The position numbers and the translations under genes are program-made. This document shows, piece by piece, positions 8,186 through 17,530 of a stretch of 64,000 nt of DNA (the first letter of the stretch is position 1; the number at the start of each line of letters is the position of its first letter). Origin of the DNA: JAGNZR01 sp051652785. GTDB lineage: Bacteria > Fusobacteriota > Fusobacteriia > Fusobacteriales > Fusobacteriaceae. The notes beneath the pieces were generated by a model. That model saw only the letters and a program-made list of their open reading frames with translations. It ran no database searches and had not been told where the DNA came from. The stretch lies in contig JBOFUX010000051.1 in the NCBI GenBank assembly GCA_051652785.1, positions 62,001 to 126,000 of the forward strand, read 5' to 3'.

Positions 8186-10099
8186 TTAGTTTTCAAATTT
8201 AATTTTAACCTCTTCTATCATCAGGTTAATAAAATCTTCTAATGAATAAGATTCTTGCTCTTGAGAACCAATTCTTCTAACATTTACAGTTCTATTTTCA
8301 ACTTCATTTTTACCTATAATTAATTGAATTGGTATTTTATATTTTCCATTAGCTTCTCTTATTTTATAACCGATAGATTCCCCTCTATCATCTAATTCTA
8401 CTCTTATTTCATTTTCTTTTAATATTTCCATAATATTTTTAGCATAAGGAACAACTTCATCATTTAAAGTCAATATTTTTACTTGAGTTGGTGCAAGCCA
8501 TATTGGAAAAGCACCTGCATAATGCTCCATTAAGATCCCCATAAATCTTTCGATCGAACCATAAATAACTCTATGAATCATAACTGGTCTATGTTTTTCA
8601 CCATCTTCACCTATATATGTCAAATCAAATCTTTCAGGGAGATTTAAATCTAACTGAATAGTCCCACATTGCCAAACCCTTCCTATAGCGTCTTTAATTT
8701 TAAAGTCTAGCTTTGGACCATAAAAAGCTCCATCCCCTAAATTTAATTTAAAATCCCTACCTAAACTTTTTAATGCTCTTTCTAGTGCAGCTTCCGATCT
8801 ATCCCAAATCTCTTGTGAACCTATAGCTTTTTCAGGTTTTGTTGAAAGCTCTATTGAATATTCAAAACCAAATAATCCTTTATAAAATTTATCAATTAAC
8901 TTTATTACACCAATTATTTCTTCTTCTATTTGATCCTCTCTCATAAATATATGAGCGTCATCTTGTGTAAATGTTCTAACCCTCATAAGACCATGTAAGG
9001 CACCTGAAAATTCATGTCTATGAACTATTCCTATTTCTCCAGCTCTAATAGGTAATTCTTTGTATGAGTGTAGATGGTGTTTGTAAATAAGCATTCCTCC
9101 TGGACAGTTCATAGGTTTTATTGCAAATTCTATTTCATCTATTTCAGAGGTGTACATATTTTCTCTATAATTAAACCAGTGCCCTGATGTTTCCCAAAGT
9201 TCTTTATTTAACATTACCGGGGTTTGAATTTGATCATAACCTGCTTTTACGTGCTCTTTTCTCCAAAGATCAGTTAAAACATTTCTCATTATCATCCCTT
9301 TGGGTAAAAAGAATGGAAATCCTGGACCATAATCACTCATAAAAAATAAATCTAATTCTTTTCCTATCTTTCTATGATCTCTTCTTTCTGCTTCTTCTAA
9401 AAATTTAAGATGTTTTTTCAGTCTAGTTTCATCTGAAAAAGCGAGTCCATATATTCTTTGGAGCATTTTATTTTTAGAATCTCCTCTCCAATAGGCACCT
9501 GCAACATTCTTTAATTTAAATGTTTTTAGGTAACTTGTAGAAGGAACATGGGGACCACGGCAAAGATCCATAAACTCCCCTTGTTTATAAAACGAAAGTA
9601 TTTCACCTTTTGCAATACTTTCAATTATTTCAACTTTATAGTTTTCGCCTAATTTTTTAAAATGCTCAATAGCCTCTTCTCTCGTCATTGAAATTTTTTC
9701 TATTTTTATAGCTTCTTTTACTATTTTTTTCATTTCAGCTTCAATTTTTTCTAAATCTTCATCATTAAATTGAACTTCTGGATCAAAATCATAATAGAAA
9801 CCATTTTCAATAGAGGGACCTATAGCTACTTTTGTACCAGGAAACAATCTAACTACAGCATCAGCCATAAGATGTGCTGTAGAGTGTCTTAAAATATCCT
9901 CTCCTTCTTCTGAATCTATCATTATAAACTCCACACTGGCATCTTTTTCTAATTTATAGCTCATATCAAATAATTCTCCATTTATTTTAGCTGCCACTGA
10001 TTTTTTTGCTAAAGAATTACTGATTTTTTTAGCAATCTCAAACATATTTACTGAACTTTCAAAAACTAATGAATCTCCACTTGGTAGTAATACTTTCAT
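8186..10099 (-). CDS. thrS: Threonyl-tRNA synthetase
   Basis: Charges tRNA-Thr. The 637-residue protein has an N-terminal TGS domain (1-60) and the zinc-editing SAD domain with HSTAH at 72-76. The class II catalytic core includes GRVWQCGTIQLD, and an anticodon-binding domain ends the protein. The gap to the upstream lptD-like gene is only 81 bases and contains no T-box, so regulation by that route is unlikely. Confidence 0.97.
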   Translation of the reverse strand: MKVLLPSGDSLVFESSVNMFEIAKKISNSLAKKSVAAKINGELFDMSYKLEKDASVEFIMIDSEEGEDILRHSTAHLMADAVVRLFPGTKVAIGPSIENGFYYDFDPEVQFNDEDLEKIEAEMKKIVKEAIKIEKISMTREEAIEHFKKLGENYKVEIIESIAKGEILSFYKQGEFMDLCRGPHVPSTSYLKTFKLKNVAGAYWRGDSKNKMLQRIYGLAFSDETRLKKHLKFLEEAERRDHRKIGKELDLFFMSDYGPGFPFFLPKGMIMRNVLTDLWRKEHVKAGYDQIQTPVMLNKELWETSGHWFNYRENMYTSEIDEIEFAIKPMNCPGGMLIYKHHLHSYKELPIRAGEIGIVHRHEFSGALHGLMRVRTFTQDDAHIFMREDQIEEEIIGVIKLIDKFYKGLFGFEYSIELSTKPEKAIGSQEIWDRSEAALERALKSLGRDFKLNLGDGAFYGPKLDFKIKDAIGRVWQCGTIQLDLNLPERFDLTYIGEDGEKHRPVMIHRVIYGSIERFMGILMEHYAGAFPIWLAPTQVKILTLNDEVVPYAKNIMEILKENEIRVELDDRGESIGYKIREANGKYKIPIQLIIGKNEVENRTVNVRRIGSQEQESYSLEDFINLMIEEVKIKFEN

Positions 10100-10180
10100 T
10101 ATATTCCTCCTTATATTTTTTGTTTTATTTAAATATTATTTTACTACGTTCTTTAACCTTTGTCTATGCTTTCAATATAT

Positions 10181-13100
10181 TTAATCTATATCGACATCAT
10201 CAGCCTTTATTCCATCCATAATGGAAACTATTCCTTTTGTTTTACTCATTGGTCCTATTTTTCTTTTTGCACCTAAACCAAATAATGATTTATCTGGGAA
10301 TGTTAATAGCGTAAACTGTAAAGCTACTTTCCACTCATAGTCTCTAGTTCCATAATCATATTCTCTTAAATACGCAATTGACCATTCATAATATCCCATC
10401 TCTTTTCCTAGTTCAATTCCTATACTTTTCCCTGATTTTTTTTGCTCTTGAAAGTACATATGATCTTTAAATTTAGCGTAGGTTGTTACTCTATATCCTT
10501 CACTAGGTTTTCCAATTTTTGTATTTAACGTTAGTAAATGTTCTCTTATTCTACTGTTGTCCCAATTTGCTAGATTTTCTATTTCTTCTGAATACGAATA
10601 TCCAATTCCTATTCTTCTTTGGGAATATCCTAAGTTTACTGTGAAATCTTCAATAGAGTCCTTTTCTTTATTTTTTTCAATTATAGAATCAATAGAGAAT
10701 CGTCTTGTATAATCCCCTGTAAAAGCAACAGGTCTTTTCCATACACTAGTTAAGTCAAATTTAGTACTTTTTCCCTCTGTATTTTGAGCTCTTCCTTTCA
10801 TAATAGAAGAAATTCTATCTAAATCTTCATTAGTTAACTCCTCATAATCCTTATCAAACTCTCTCATGGCATATTCTTTTAAAAATTCTTCATCCATACT
10901 TTTGTCTAAAAATGAGTAACTAAGAGAATATGTATCTGAGGAATATTTTCCAGTAGCTCCTTTACCATACCTATTTTTTCCATAACTCATACCATAATTA
11001 TTTTCATAACGTATTCCATAATCAAAATACGAAGCTCCATAAGATAATTTTTTTATATCTATCTCTTTTTTATTTAAAGTTAAATTATCTCTTTCATCTG
11101 TTCCTACTATATAATTTAACCCAAATCTGTCTTTATTTTTTAAATTATATGAATAATTATAAAAATCTGTTTTTATTATTTCTTTTGAATCATCAGTTTT
11201 AAGTAATCCTCTATCCTTAATTTTCCAAATATTTGAATCTATTTTTTCTGTTCTATATGAAAAATTATGTCTATCTAATTTATAGCTAGCTCCAAAATTT
11301 TCTAAAGTCAAATCATTTTTATTAGATTTTTCTGTATTTTCATTAGTAAATCTTTTGTTTGTTATATAATTCAAACTCAAGGTTTCTTTTTCAGAAATAT
11401 CAAAAATTAATTTATTATCAAAGGATCCGTATTTACGTTCATTATCATTAGCACTATCTACTAATTCAGCTTTCCCTATATATTTTCCTTTAGTATTACC
11501 TAAATTAAATTCAATCTCTTCACTAAATTTATGAAAATTTTCTTTTGTTGCTAATCTAATATTTTTTTCATCATATTTTTGAAAACTATAATTGAACTTA
11601 TTATCTATATCTCCAGATTTTCCATCATATAAATTAATTGTATGTTCTAAACCTGCTTCTGTTTTTAAAGAAGAGTCAATTAATTCTGTGGATTCAACTC
11701 CCGTTACACTTCCTTTTTTATAATCTTCATAACGAGCACCAATATAAGGTTTAAATATACCTAATTTTCCTATTTCTAGTTTTCTATTTTCTAATTTAAT
11801 CTCAGCAAAAGAAGATTCATTTATATATTTAGTATAAGCCTCTCCTTCTATAAAATTTGAATAGTTATAATAGCCATCTCTATCCCAAATTATTTCTTTG
11901 GAATTTCCACCACTAATAGTTAAAAAATTATTTTCATTGGATAGTTCTATCCAACCTTTTTCTTCTTGTATTTCTTTATAAGCAATATTGTTATATCTAT
12001 TTAATTCTTTATCTCTGGTGTTATTGTCAACAGAATTTTTTCTAAATGGTGACTCGAATATAGCTAATTCCTTTTCCGTTTTAAGATTATTATATCCCGT
12101 TTTTAATCTTAAATTGTCATATAGTTCATAATCTCCAACTGATAGTACTAATTTTTCAGTATTGTCTTTATCATATTCTGGAACAGTTAAAAGCGTGTAA
12201 TCGCCCCGACTACCTACTAAAGAATTTTTTAAAGGTTTATCAAACATTATTGGTTTTAAATCAGAATCTCTTTCTATAAAAGTAACTGCTCTCCATTTAT
12301 CCCCAGTTTCTTTGTCATAACTTAAGTTTATTTTATTTTTTTTATCGATTAATTCAAAACCAAAATTCTCACTTTTAGATTGCAAATCATCTCGATTATT
12401 TCCTGGATTTATATCATCTATTTGATTATAGTAACTATTAATTTTATAATTTTTATTTTCTTTAGTTAATTTCAAATCTGTAAATAAATCATAATCCCCT
12501 GTTGTATCATTATCTATGGAATCATAAGCCATTAAATTATAACTTTTTTTGTTACTAACCTGCTTAACTTGACCACTAAATGTTATATCTTTTTGTTCTC
12601 CTAACCCTTTTAAATCTGTATCTAAAGAATAGAAATTAATATGATTATTAGAGTCTATTTTTTCATCTTCTAACCCTGCCCAATCACTACTAGTAAAATC
12701 TTTTATTGTATCATCTAAACTAGAAATCATATTATTCGTAGCACTTAAAATATCTAATTCTAATGTCCCATATTCTCCTGAGTAGTTATGAAGTAAATTT
12801 ACACTGTATTTACGGTCTTTATTATCGCCATTATCTTTTTTATAAACTAAAAGATCATCTATATTTAATTTTGTTATTCCATATCTTTCTGTTTCATACC
12901 AATTCTCAAATCGACCTATATATACTCCTGATTCATCTCCATATTTTGGAGCAAAACCACCTTTAAATTTATCTTCCTTATCTCCATAAAGTATACCCCA
13001 AGTTGTATAACTTCCAAAATCATTATCGCTTCCCCAAACAGGAAAAAGAGGAACTGTAGATCCTTGACGAATATTTACTCTATACCAAGGAAATCTAAAA

Positions 13101-13705
13101 GGAAAATAACTTGTTTCATCTTTATATAAATCTATTCCTTCTAATGTCACTTGTTTATCTGGTTCTATATTAATATTTTCTGTTAGTAAGTGATAACCTG
13201 CATCCTTTGGATTTTTAGTATTTTTTATTTTTGAGTCAGTTGTTAGCCAACCATTTCTTATAGTTGCAACTCCATTATTATATCTAATTATATCTCCACC
13301 GTAATAGAGTTTATCATTGGGGTATTCTGCACCTGTTACTTTTCCTACCTCTATATATCCATAAGAATCATAAAACTCTCCGTTTTTACCATCTAAAGCT
13401 ACTTCACCATGACTTCCCTCTATATAACTACTTCCTTTAGGATCATATATTTTACTTGTAAATGCTTTATTTAAATAAACTATCTTTTTACTACTATCTT
13501 TTTTTAAGTCTAAAATATTCAATTTCATATTTCCATAATTTACAACTAGCCCTTCAGTTGAAATTAAAGTTTCATCATCAAGATCTATTTCTACTATATT
13601 TTCACCAGATAAAATAGAGGATACAACTAATAAAGCTCCTATAAAATAAGCTTTTCTCTTAAGTGCTTTATAATCTAAAAAAAAATTTCCACTATTCCAA
13701 TTCAC
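10181..13705 (-). CDS. lptD: LptD-like outer-membrane LPS assembly protein
   Basis: Probable outer-membrane barrel that inserts LPS. After a signal sequence (about residues 17-34), an OstA-like periplasmic domain is followed by SYFPFRFPWYRVNIRQGS, the FP-rich junction typical of LptD. Tyrosine- and asparagine-rich barrel strands make up the rest. At 1174 residues it is far longer than the roughly 780-residue enterobacterial protein. No cysteine occurs anywhere, so the disulfide maturation known in E. coli cannot apply. The start is GTG behind AGGGGG. The C-terminal tail is acidic and does not end in an aromatic residue. Family assignment is good but not certain. Confidence 0.8.
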   Translation of the reverse strand: MNWNSGNFFLDYKALKRKAYFIGALLVVSSILSGENIVEIDLDDETLISTEGLVVNYGNMKLNILDLKKDSSKKIVYLNKAFTSKIYDPKGSSYIEGSHGEVALDGKNGEFYDSYGYIEVGKVTGAEYPNDKLYYGGDIIRYNNGVATIRNGWLTTDSKIKNTKNPKDAGYHLLTENINIEPDKQVTLEGIDLYKDETSYFPFRFPWYRVNIRQGSTVPLFPVWGSDNDFGSYTTWGILYGDKEDKFKGGFAPKYGDESGVYIGRFENWYETERYGITKLNIDDLLVYKKDNGDNKDRKYSVNLLHNYSGEYGTLELDILSATNNMISSLDDTIKDFTSSDWAGLEDEKIDSNNHINFYSLDTDLKGLGEQKDITFSGQVKQVSNKKSYNLMAYDSIDNDTTGDYDLFTDLKLTKENKNYKINSYYNQIDDINPGNNRDDLQSKSENFGFELIDKKNKINLSYDKETGDKWRAVTFIERDSDLKPIMFDKPLKNSLVGSRGDYTLLTVPEYDKDNTEKLVLSVGDYELYDNLRLKTGYNNLKTEKELAIFESPFRKNSVDNNTRDKELNRYNNIAYKEIQEEKGWIELSNENNFLTISGGNSKEIIWDRDGYYNYSNFIEGEAYTKYINESSFAEIKLENRKLEIGKLGIFKPYIGARYEDYKKGSVTGVESTELIDSSLKTEAGLEHTINLYDGKSGDIDNKFNYSFQKYDEKNIRLATKENFHKFSEEIEFNLGNTKGKYIGKAELVDSANDNERKYGSFDNKLIFDISEKETLSLNYITNKRFTNENTEKSNKNDLTLENFGASYKLDRHNFSYRTEKIDSNIWKIKDRGLLKTDDSKEIIKTDFYNYSYNLKNKDRFGLNYIVGTDERDNLTLNKKEIDIKKLSYGASYFDYGIRYENNYGMSYGKNRYGKGATGKYSSDTYSLSYSFLDKSMDEEFLKEYAMREFDKDYEELTNEDLDRISSIMKGRAQNTEGKSTKFDLTSVWKRPVAFTGDYTRRFSIDSIIEKNKEKDSIEDFTVNLGYSQRRIGIGYSYSEEIENLANWDNSRIREHLLTLNTKIGKPSEGYRVTTYAKFKDHMYFQEQKKSGKSIGIELGKEMGYYEWSIAYLREYDYGTRDYEWKVALQFTLLTFPDKSLFGLGAKRKIGPMSKTKGIVSIMDGIKADDVDID

Positions 13706-13757
13706 AACCTTTTCCCCCTACGTTAACTTTTAAAAACATATCTATTTTTATTTTTCA

Positions 13758-14072
13758 CTAATATGTTTTTAACTTTTCTGCTATTTCATCTTTTGATTTA
13801 AATCCTATTAAATTATCTATCTGAACACCATCTTTAAATATTATCATAGTAGGAATACTTCTAATTTTAAAGTTAGAAGTTATTTCTGGATTGCTATCTA
13901 CATCCACTTTATATATTTTTATATCTGTTTCTTGTGAAAGCTCTTCTAATATTGGCCCTAACATTTTACAAGGTCCACACCATTCAGCCCAAAAATCAAC
14001 TAATACAATTCCTTTTTCTTTTAGCACTTGCTCTTCAAAGGATTGTGTATTTAAATTTATTATTTTACTCAT
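13758..14072 (-). CDS. trxA: Thioredoxin
   Basis: The 104-residue cytoplasmic disulfide reductase has the active site WCGPC, with cysteines at 32 and 35, and the cis-proline loop IRSIPTM. There is no signal peptide. It lies 12 bases behind tsaB and 53 before the lptD-like gene, within a long minus-strand run. Because that LptD-like protein lacks cysteine, the adjacency is unlikely to reflect a redox role in its folding. Confidence 0.95.
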   Translation of the reverse strand: MSKIINLNTQSFEEQVLKEKGIVLVDFWAEWCGPCKMLGPILEELSQETDIKIYKVDVDSNPEITSNFKIRSIPTMIIFKDGVQIDNLIGFKSKDEIAEKLKTY

Positions 14073-14083
14073 ATTATTCCTCC

Positions 14084-14782
14084 TTAATATTTATTTTTTT
14101 CAATTTTTTCTCTTTCAGCCTGTGTTTTACTTATATAAAATGGTTCTAATGTAATCAAATTATCTTTTTCTTTCTCCAATGAAAGCTCTGCTAAAATTAA
14201 AGCTCTAGGAAGAGATAAAGCTTTTGATAAAAATATAGCATTTTTTCCCATAATTTTAGTTATTTCATTTTTATAAGCAATAGCTCCATCACCAACAAAT
14301 ATAATTTTTTTATTTTTATATTTAGGTAAAAATTCTAATATCTCTCCATCTAAATACCCTAATTCTGAATTTAATTTTCCTAATTCATTTTTTCCATATA
14401 AACTATAATAAACTCTAAATTTTCTTGCATCTATCATAGGCATAATTTTAATATTTTTATCTTCATTATTAACAAGAGCTGCTAGAACCTCTAATTCATT
14501 TATTCCAACAATAGATTTATTTAAAGAAAAAGCAAGTCCTTTAGCTAGGGCTACTCCTATTCTTATCCCTGTAAAAGATCCTGGTCCTATGCTTACTGCA
14601 ACTGTATTAACATCTTTAATATTCATATTTGTTAATTTAAAAAGAGAAGCTATTCCACCCATGATAGTTTCTGAATGATTAGAATTACTATTAATAGTTA
14701 TCTCACCAACAGTTCCTTTTTCTTTTGAATAAAGTGCTATTGTTGCTACTTTTGTAGAAGTATCAATTGCTAAAATCAACAT
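14084..14782 (-). CDS. tsaB: tRNA threonylcarbamoyladenosine protein TsaB
   Basis: ASKHA-fold partner of TsaD and TsaE in making t6A37 on tRNA. The start LILAIDTSTKVATIALYS and the GPGSFTGIRIG segment at about 69-79 are diagnostic. The 232-residue length is normal. The first 20 bases overlap the end of tsaE, indicating translational coupling. tsaD is not in this window. Confidence 0.95.
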   Translation of the reverse strand: MLILAIDTSTKVATIALYSKEKGTVGEITINSNSNHSETIMGGIASLFKLTNMNIKDVNTVAVSIGPGSFTGIRIGVALAKGLAFSLNKSIVGINELEVLAALVNNEDKNIKIMPMIDARKFRVYYSLYGKNELGKLNSELGYLDGEILEFLPKYKNKKIIFVGDGAIAYKNEITKIMGKNAIFLSKALSLPRALILAELSLEKEKDNLITLEPFYISKTQAEREKIEKNKY

Positions 14783-15224
14783 TTTCTACCTCCTTTTCTA
14801 ACTCTTTATTTCCATATGTTTTTATTTCTATTTCTCTTTTTTCCTCTTCATAATAATTAAATTTTATCTCTATATATTCTTTCGGAAGTTCAGACTTTAT
14901 TATATCGGCCCACTCAATAAAAGTTACCCCTCCACAGTTCAAACAATCTTCATATCCTACTTCATATACTTCTTCACCATGTGTTAGTCTATAAACATCA
15001 AAATGATATAGTGGTAATCTTCCTGATTTATATTCTAAATAATAATTAAACGTAGGACTTTTTATATTTTCTAACACTCCCAATTCTTTAGCAAATGTTT
15101 TAACAAAAGTTGTTTTTCCTGTTCCTAAATCTCCAATCAATGCTATTACTGTATTTTCCTTTACGATATTGGCTAGTTTTTTAGCTATAATATTTATTTC
15201 ATCAAATGTGAGTATCTTTTTCAT
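14763..15224 (-). CDS. tsaE: tRNA threonylcarbamoyladenosine ATPase TsaE
   Basis: P-loop ATPase of the t6A complex, 153 residues. Walker A GDLGTGKTT is at residues 31-39, and the downstream LYHFDVYRL and FIEWAD segments are typical. It overlaps tsaB by 20 bases and starts eight bases after the heptose adenylyltransferase stop, so the three genes form one unit. Confidence 0.95.
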   Translation of the reverse strand: MKKILTFDEINIIAKKLANIVKENTVIALIGDLGTGKTTFVKTFAKELGVLENIKSPTFNYYLEYKSGRLPLYHFDVYRLTHGEEVYEVGYEDCLNCGGVTFIEWADIIKSELPKEYIEIKFNYYEEEKREIEIKTYGNKELEKEVENVDFSN

Positions 15225-15232
15225 TAATCCTC

Positions 15233-15697
15233 CTATTTTGAATTAATTTTATTAACTATATTAGTTGTAGATTTTCCCTCTACAAAACTTAAAATTCTAA
15301 CTTCTCCACCATTTTTTTCAACTATTGCTGTTTCAGGTAGATCTTCTTTTTTATAATCTCCACCTTTAACATGAATACTTGGTTTTAGTTCACCTATAAT
15401 CTCTATAGGAGTATCTTCTTCAAATATAACTGTAAAGTCTACAGCTTTTAACCCTGATAACATTTCAGCTCTATCTGTTTCAGTATTTATTGGTCTAGTT
15501 GTCCCTTTCAATCTTTTTACAGATGCATCTGAGTTTATACCAACAATTAATATATCACCTTGATTTTTAGCTTCATTCATATATCGTAAATGACCAACGT
15601 GAAGAATATCAAAACAACCATTTGTAAACACCACTTTTTTTCCTATTTTTTTTAGTTCTTCAACAAGTTCTTTAGCTAATTTTCTTGATAATGTCAT
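15233..15697 (-). CDS. rfaE2: Heptose 1-phosphate adenylyltransferase
   Basis: Cytidylyltransferase-fold enzyme that activates D-glycero-beta-D-manno-heptose 1-phosphate as ADP-heptose for the LPS core. The 154-residue protein corresponds to the stand-alone C-terminal half of HldE. It has TNGCFDILHVGHL with HVGH at 33-36, and ends near EGKSTTNIV. Its presence implies heptose-containing LPS and fits the LptD-like gene downstream. The kinase half is not encoded here. Confidence 0.92.
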   Translation of the reverse strand: MTLSRKLAKELVEELKKIGKKVVFTNGCFDILHVGHLRYMNEAKNQGDILIVGINSDASVKRLKGTTRPINTETDRAEMLSGLKAVDFTVIFEEDTPIEIIGELKPSIHVKGGDYKKEDLPETAIVEKNGGEVRILSFVEGKSTTNIVNKINSK

Positions 15698-15728
15698 TTT
15701 TCTCCCTTTAATTATATTATTTATCTAT

Positions 15729-16376
15729 TTATTTTAAATATTTTGTGAATTCATAAATTATTTCTCCTGTTATTCCCCAAATAACATCTTCTTCATAAAA
15801 ATAAAAATATACTTCTCTAGGTTTACTTTTCCAAGGTGAATGATATTTTTTAGGAAGTTTTAATTCTCTAAATGGAAGAAAATATTTTTTACCATTTTCT
15901 TCATAAAATGGTAAAGTTTCAGATTGTAATTTTTCAATTCTTGGTTCTTCTTTTAAAAAGAATTCTAAAGGTACAAAAAAACATTTTTTTACTTCAGAAT
16001 AATTTATTTTTAAATCCTCAAAATTTTTCAATTCTACATTTCCAATATAAGCATCTATTATAACTCCACTGGCAGAAGTTAAATGTGTTCCTAATTTTCC
16101 CAGTATCTTTATTTTATCTTTACTTATTCCTATCTCTTCCTCACACTCTCGCAATGCTGTTTCCATGGATGAGCTATCTGAATGCTCTACTTTTCCACCT
16201 GGGAAACAGACTTCTCCACCTTGACTTATATTTTCAGCTCTTTTTTGTAAAATTAAATATTCTTTATTTCCTACCTTTGTTATTAGAATAATTACTGCAA
16301 AATTTAAATGTTGATCTCTTCCTATTACTTTTTCTTTCATATTAAATTTTTTTTTTATAAATTTACTTTCATACAT
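15729..16376 (-). CDS. NUDIX hydrolase, CoA diphosphatase-like
   Basis: A 215-residue NUDIX enzyme. The GGEVCFPGG lead-in followed by the Nudix box (about 60-84, ending RECEEEIGI) resembles the UPF0035/NudL branch, which hydrolyses CoA and related diphosphates. The substrate is inferred from this signature only. It is the first gene of the run that continues into the heptose gene and tsaE; an AGGTGA ribosome site precedes the ATG. Confidence 0.85.
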   Translation of the reverse strand: MYESKFIKKKFNMKEKVIGRDQHLNFAVIILITKVGNKEYLILQKRAENISQGGEVCFPGGKVEHSDSSSMETALRECEEEIGISKDKIKILGKLGTHLTSASGVIIDAYIGNVELKNFEDLKINYSEVKKCFFVPLEFFLKEEPRIEKLQSETLPFYEENGKKYFLPFRELKLPKKYHSPWKSKPREVYFYFYEEDVIWGITGEIIYEFTKYLK

Positions 16377-16421
16377 TTTATCACCTATCTAATTATACTC
16401 TAAAATTGAATAAAAAAAAAC

Positions 16422-16468
16422 AAAAAAACAGAGTTATCACTAATTTTATAGTTTTCCTCTGTTTTTTT
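16422..16468 (-). terminator. Terminator after upp
   Basis: Perfect 12-base arms (16422-16433 and 16457-16468) ending in seven A/T pairs, with a 23-base loop, immediately behind the upp stop. Transcription of the nudix gene must restart beyond it; a TATAAT box on the minus strand lies at 16392-16397 without a clear -35. Confidence 0.75.
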
Positions 16469-16476
16469 ATATAATA

Positions 16477-17103
16477 TTATTTAGTACCAAATATTCTGTC
16501 TCCACAATCTCCTAGTCCCGGATATATATATCCATTAGAATCCAGTCCTTGATCTATTTTAGCTATATATATATCAACATCAGGATGCTTGTTTAATATT
16601 TTAGCTATTCCTTCTGGAGCTGCAACTAAGCACATAAAAACTATATCTTTTACCCCATTCTCTTTTAAATAATCTATAGCATAAACTGCCGAGCCACCTG
16701 TTGCTAACATTGGATCTAAAAGTAAAACTTTTCTTTCGGCTATATCTTCAGGAAGTTTACAATAATAATATACTGGTTCTAAAGTTTCTTCATTTCTATA
16801 AACTCCAATATGACCTATTTTTGCAGTTGGAACTAAATCTAGAATTCCTTCTACCATTCCAAGACCAGCTCTTAAAATTGGAACAATTCCAACAGATTTA
16901 TCTACTAAAGTATACCCTTTTGTTTTCATAATTGGTGTTTCAACGATAGTTTCTTCAACTTTTATATTTTTAGTAGCTTCATATGTCATAAGTTTAGCAA
17001 TTTCATTTAAATTTTCTCTAAATGTTTTGGTATCTGTTGTCTTATCTCTTAAAATTGTTAACTTATGCTGAATTAATGGATGATTTACCTCTATTACTGC
17101 CAT
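16477..17103 (-). CDS. upp: Uracil phosphoribosyltransferase
   Basis: Salvages uracil to UMP using PRPP. The 208-residue protein has the PRPP loop [13 protein letters not shown] at about 127-139 and the C-terminal uracil-binding segment [18 protein letters not shown]. It follows rpmE behind a terminator, probably by partial read-through or a weak promoter. It complements the nucleoside breakdown operon at 44-49 kb, which releases free uracil. Confidence 0.97.
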   Translation of the reverse strand: MAVIEVNHPLIQHKLTILRDKTTDTKTFRENLNEIAKLMTYEATKNIKVEETIVETPIMKTKGYTLVDKSVGIVPILRAGLGMVEGILDLVPTAKIGHIGVYRNEETLEPVYYYCKLPEDIAERKVLLLDPMLATGGSAVYAIDYLKENGVKDIVFMCLVAAPEGIAKILNKHPDVDIYIAKIDQGLDSNGYIYPGLGDCGDRIFGTK

Positions 17104-17132
17104 TTTCTCCCCCTTAGTCTTTTTTTACAAAA

Positions 17133-17155
17133 AAAAGAGGCAAGTCGCCTCTTTT
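17133..17155 (-). terminator. Terminator after rpmE
   Basis: Nine-base perfect stem (17133-17141 and 17147-17155) with a five-base loop and a following run of A on the plus strand, giving U on the transcript. It lies directly after the rpmE stop and before upp. Confidence 0.8.
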
Positions 17156-17157
17156 CA

Positions 17158-17367
17158 TTATTTAGCAATTTTGAATTTTTTATTAAATTTATCAACTCTA
17201 CCATCAGCATCATTAAATTTAGCTTTACCAGTATAAAATTGATGGCAATTTGAACATACAGCTATTTTAAGTTCAGGTTTTGCTAAAGTTGATCTAGTTT
17301 CAAATTTAACTCCACAAGTACATTCAACTGTTATTATGTCATATTTTGGATGAATATTTTTTTTCAT
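17158..17367 (-). CDS. rpmE: 50S ribosomal protein L31
   Basis: The 69-residue protein begins [10 protein letters not shown]. An upstream in-frame GTG at 17379 exists, but L31 proteins start at this MKK, so the ATG at 17367 is chosen. Zinc-type cysteines are at 16, 18, 38 and 41, marking the four-cysteine C+ form used under zinc sufficiency. A clear promoter precedes it and a terminator follows. Confidence 0.95.
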   Translation of the reverse strand: MKKNIHPKYDIITVECTCGVKFETRSTLAKPELKIAVCSNCHQFYTGKAKFNDADGRVDKFNKKFKIAK

Positions 17368-17413
17368 TTTAAGTGTCACCGTCCTTTTTCATTCGTTTTC
17401 AATATTACAAGAG

Positions 17414-17442
17414 ATTTTACCATGTATTATTGTTTTTTGCAA
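17414..17442 (-). promoter_or_regulatory. Promoter of rpmE
   Basis: On the minus strand TTGCAA (17442-17437) and TAAAAT (17419-17414) are 17 bases apart. Transcription would start near 17407, giving a leader of about 40 bases. Confidence 0.5.
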
Positions 17443-17451
17443 GAATTTTAT

Positions 17452-17480
17452 TTTACTTTTTTTTAATTTTAAGTTATAAT
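17452..17480 (+). promoter_or_regulatory. Promoter of the RNase H gene
   Basis: TTTACT (17452-17457) and a perfect TATAAT (17475-17480) are 17 bases apart, with transcription expected near 17487 and the ATG at 17531. Confidence 0.45.
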
Positions 17481-17530
17481 TTACTATTAAATTACATAAA
17501 AAATCTATATAAGGTGGTGCTTAATTAACT

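Noticed and set aside
7724..8242. 172-residue open frame opposite yebC and the end of thrS
   Set aside because: It is antisense to two clear genes, lacks a ribosome site and has the hydrophobic bias expected of a reversed AT-rich coding strand.
10100..10180. T-box or attenuator before thrS
   Set aside because: The gap is only 81 bases and has no specifier stem, T-box sequence or terminator hairpin.
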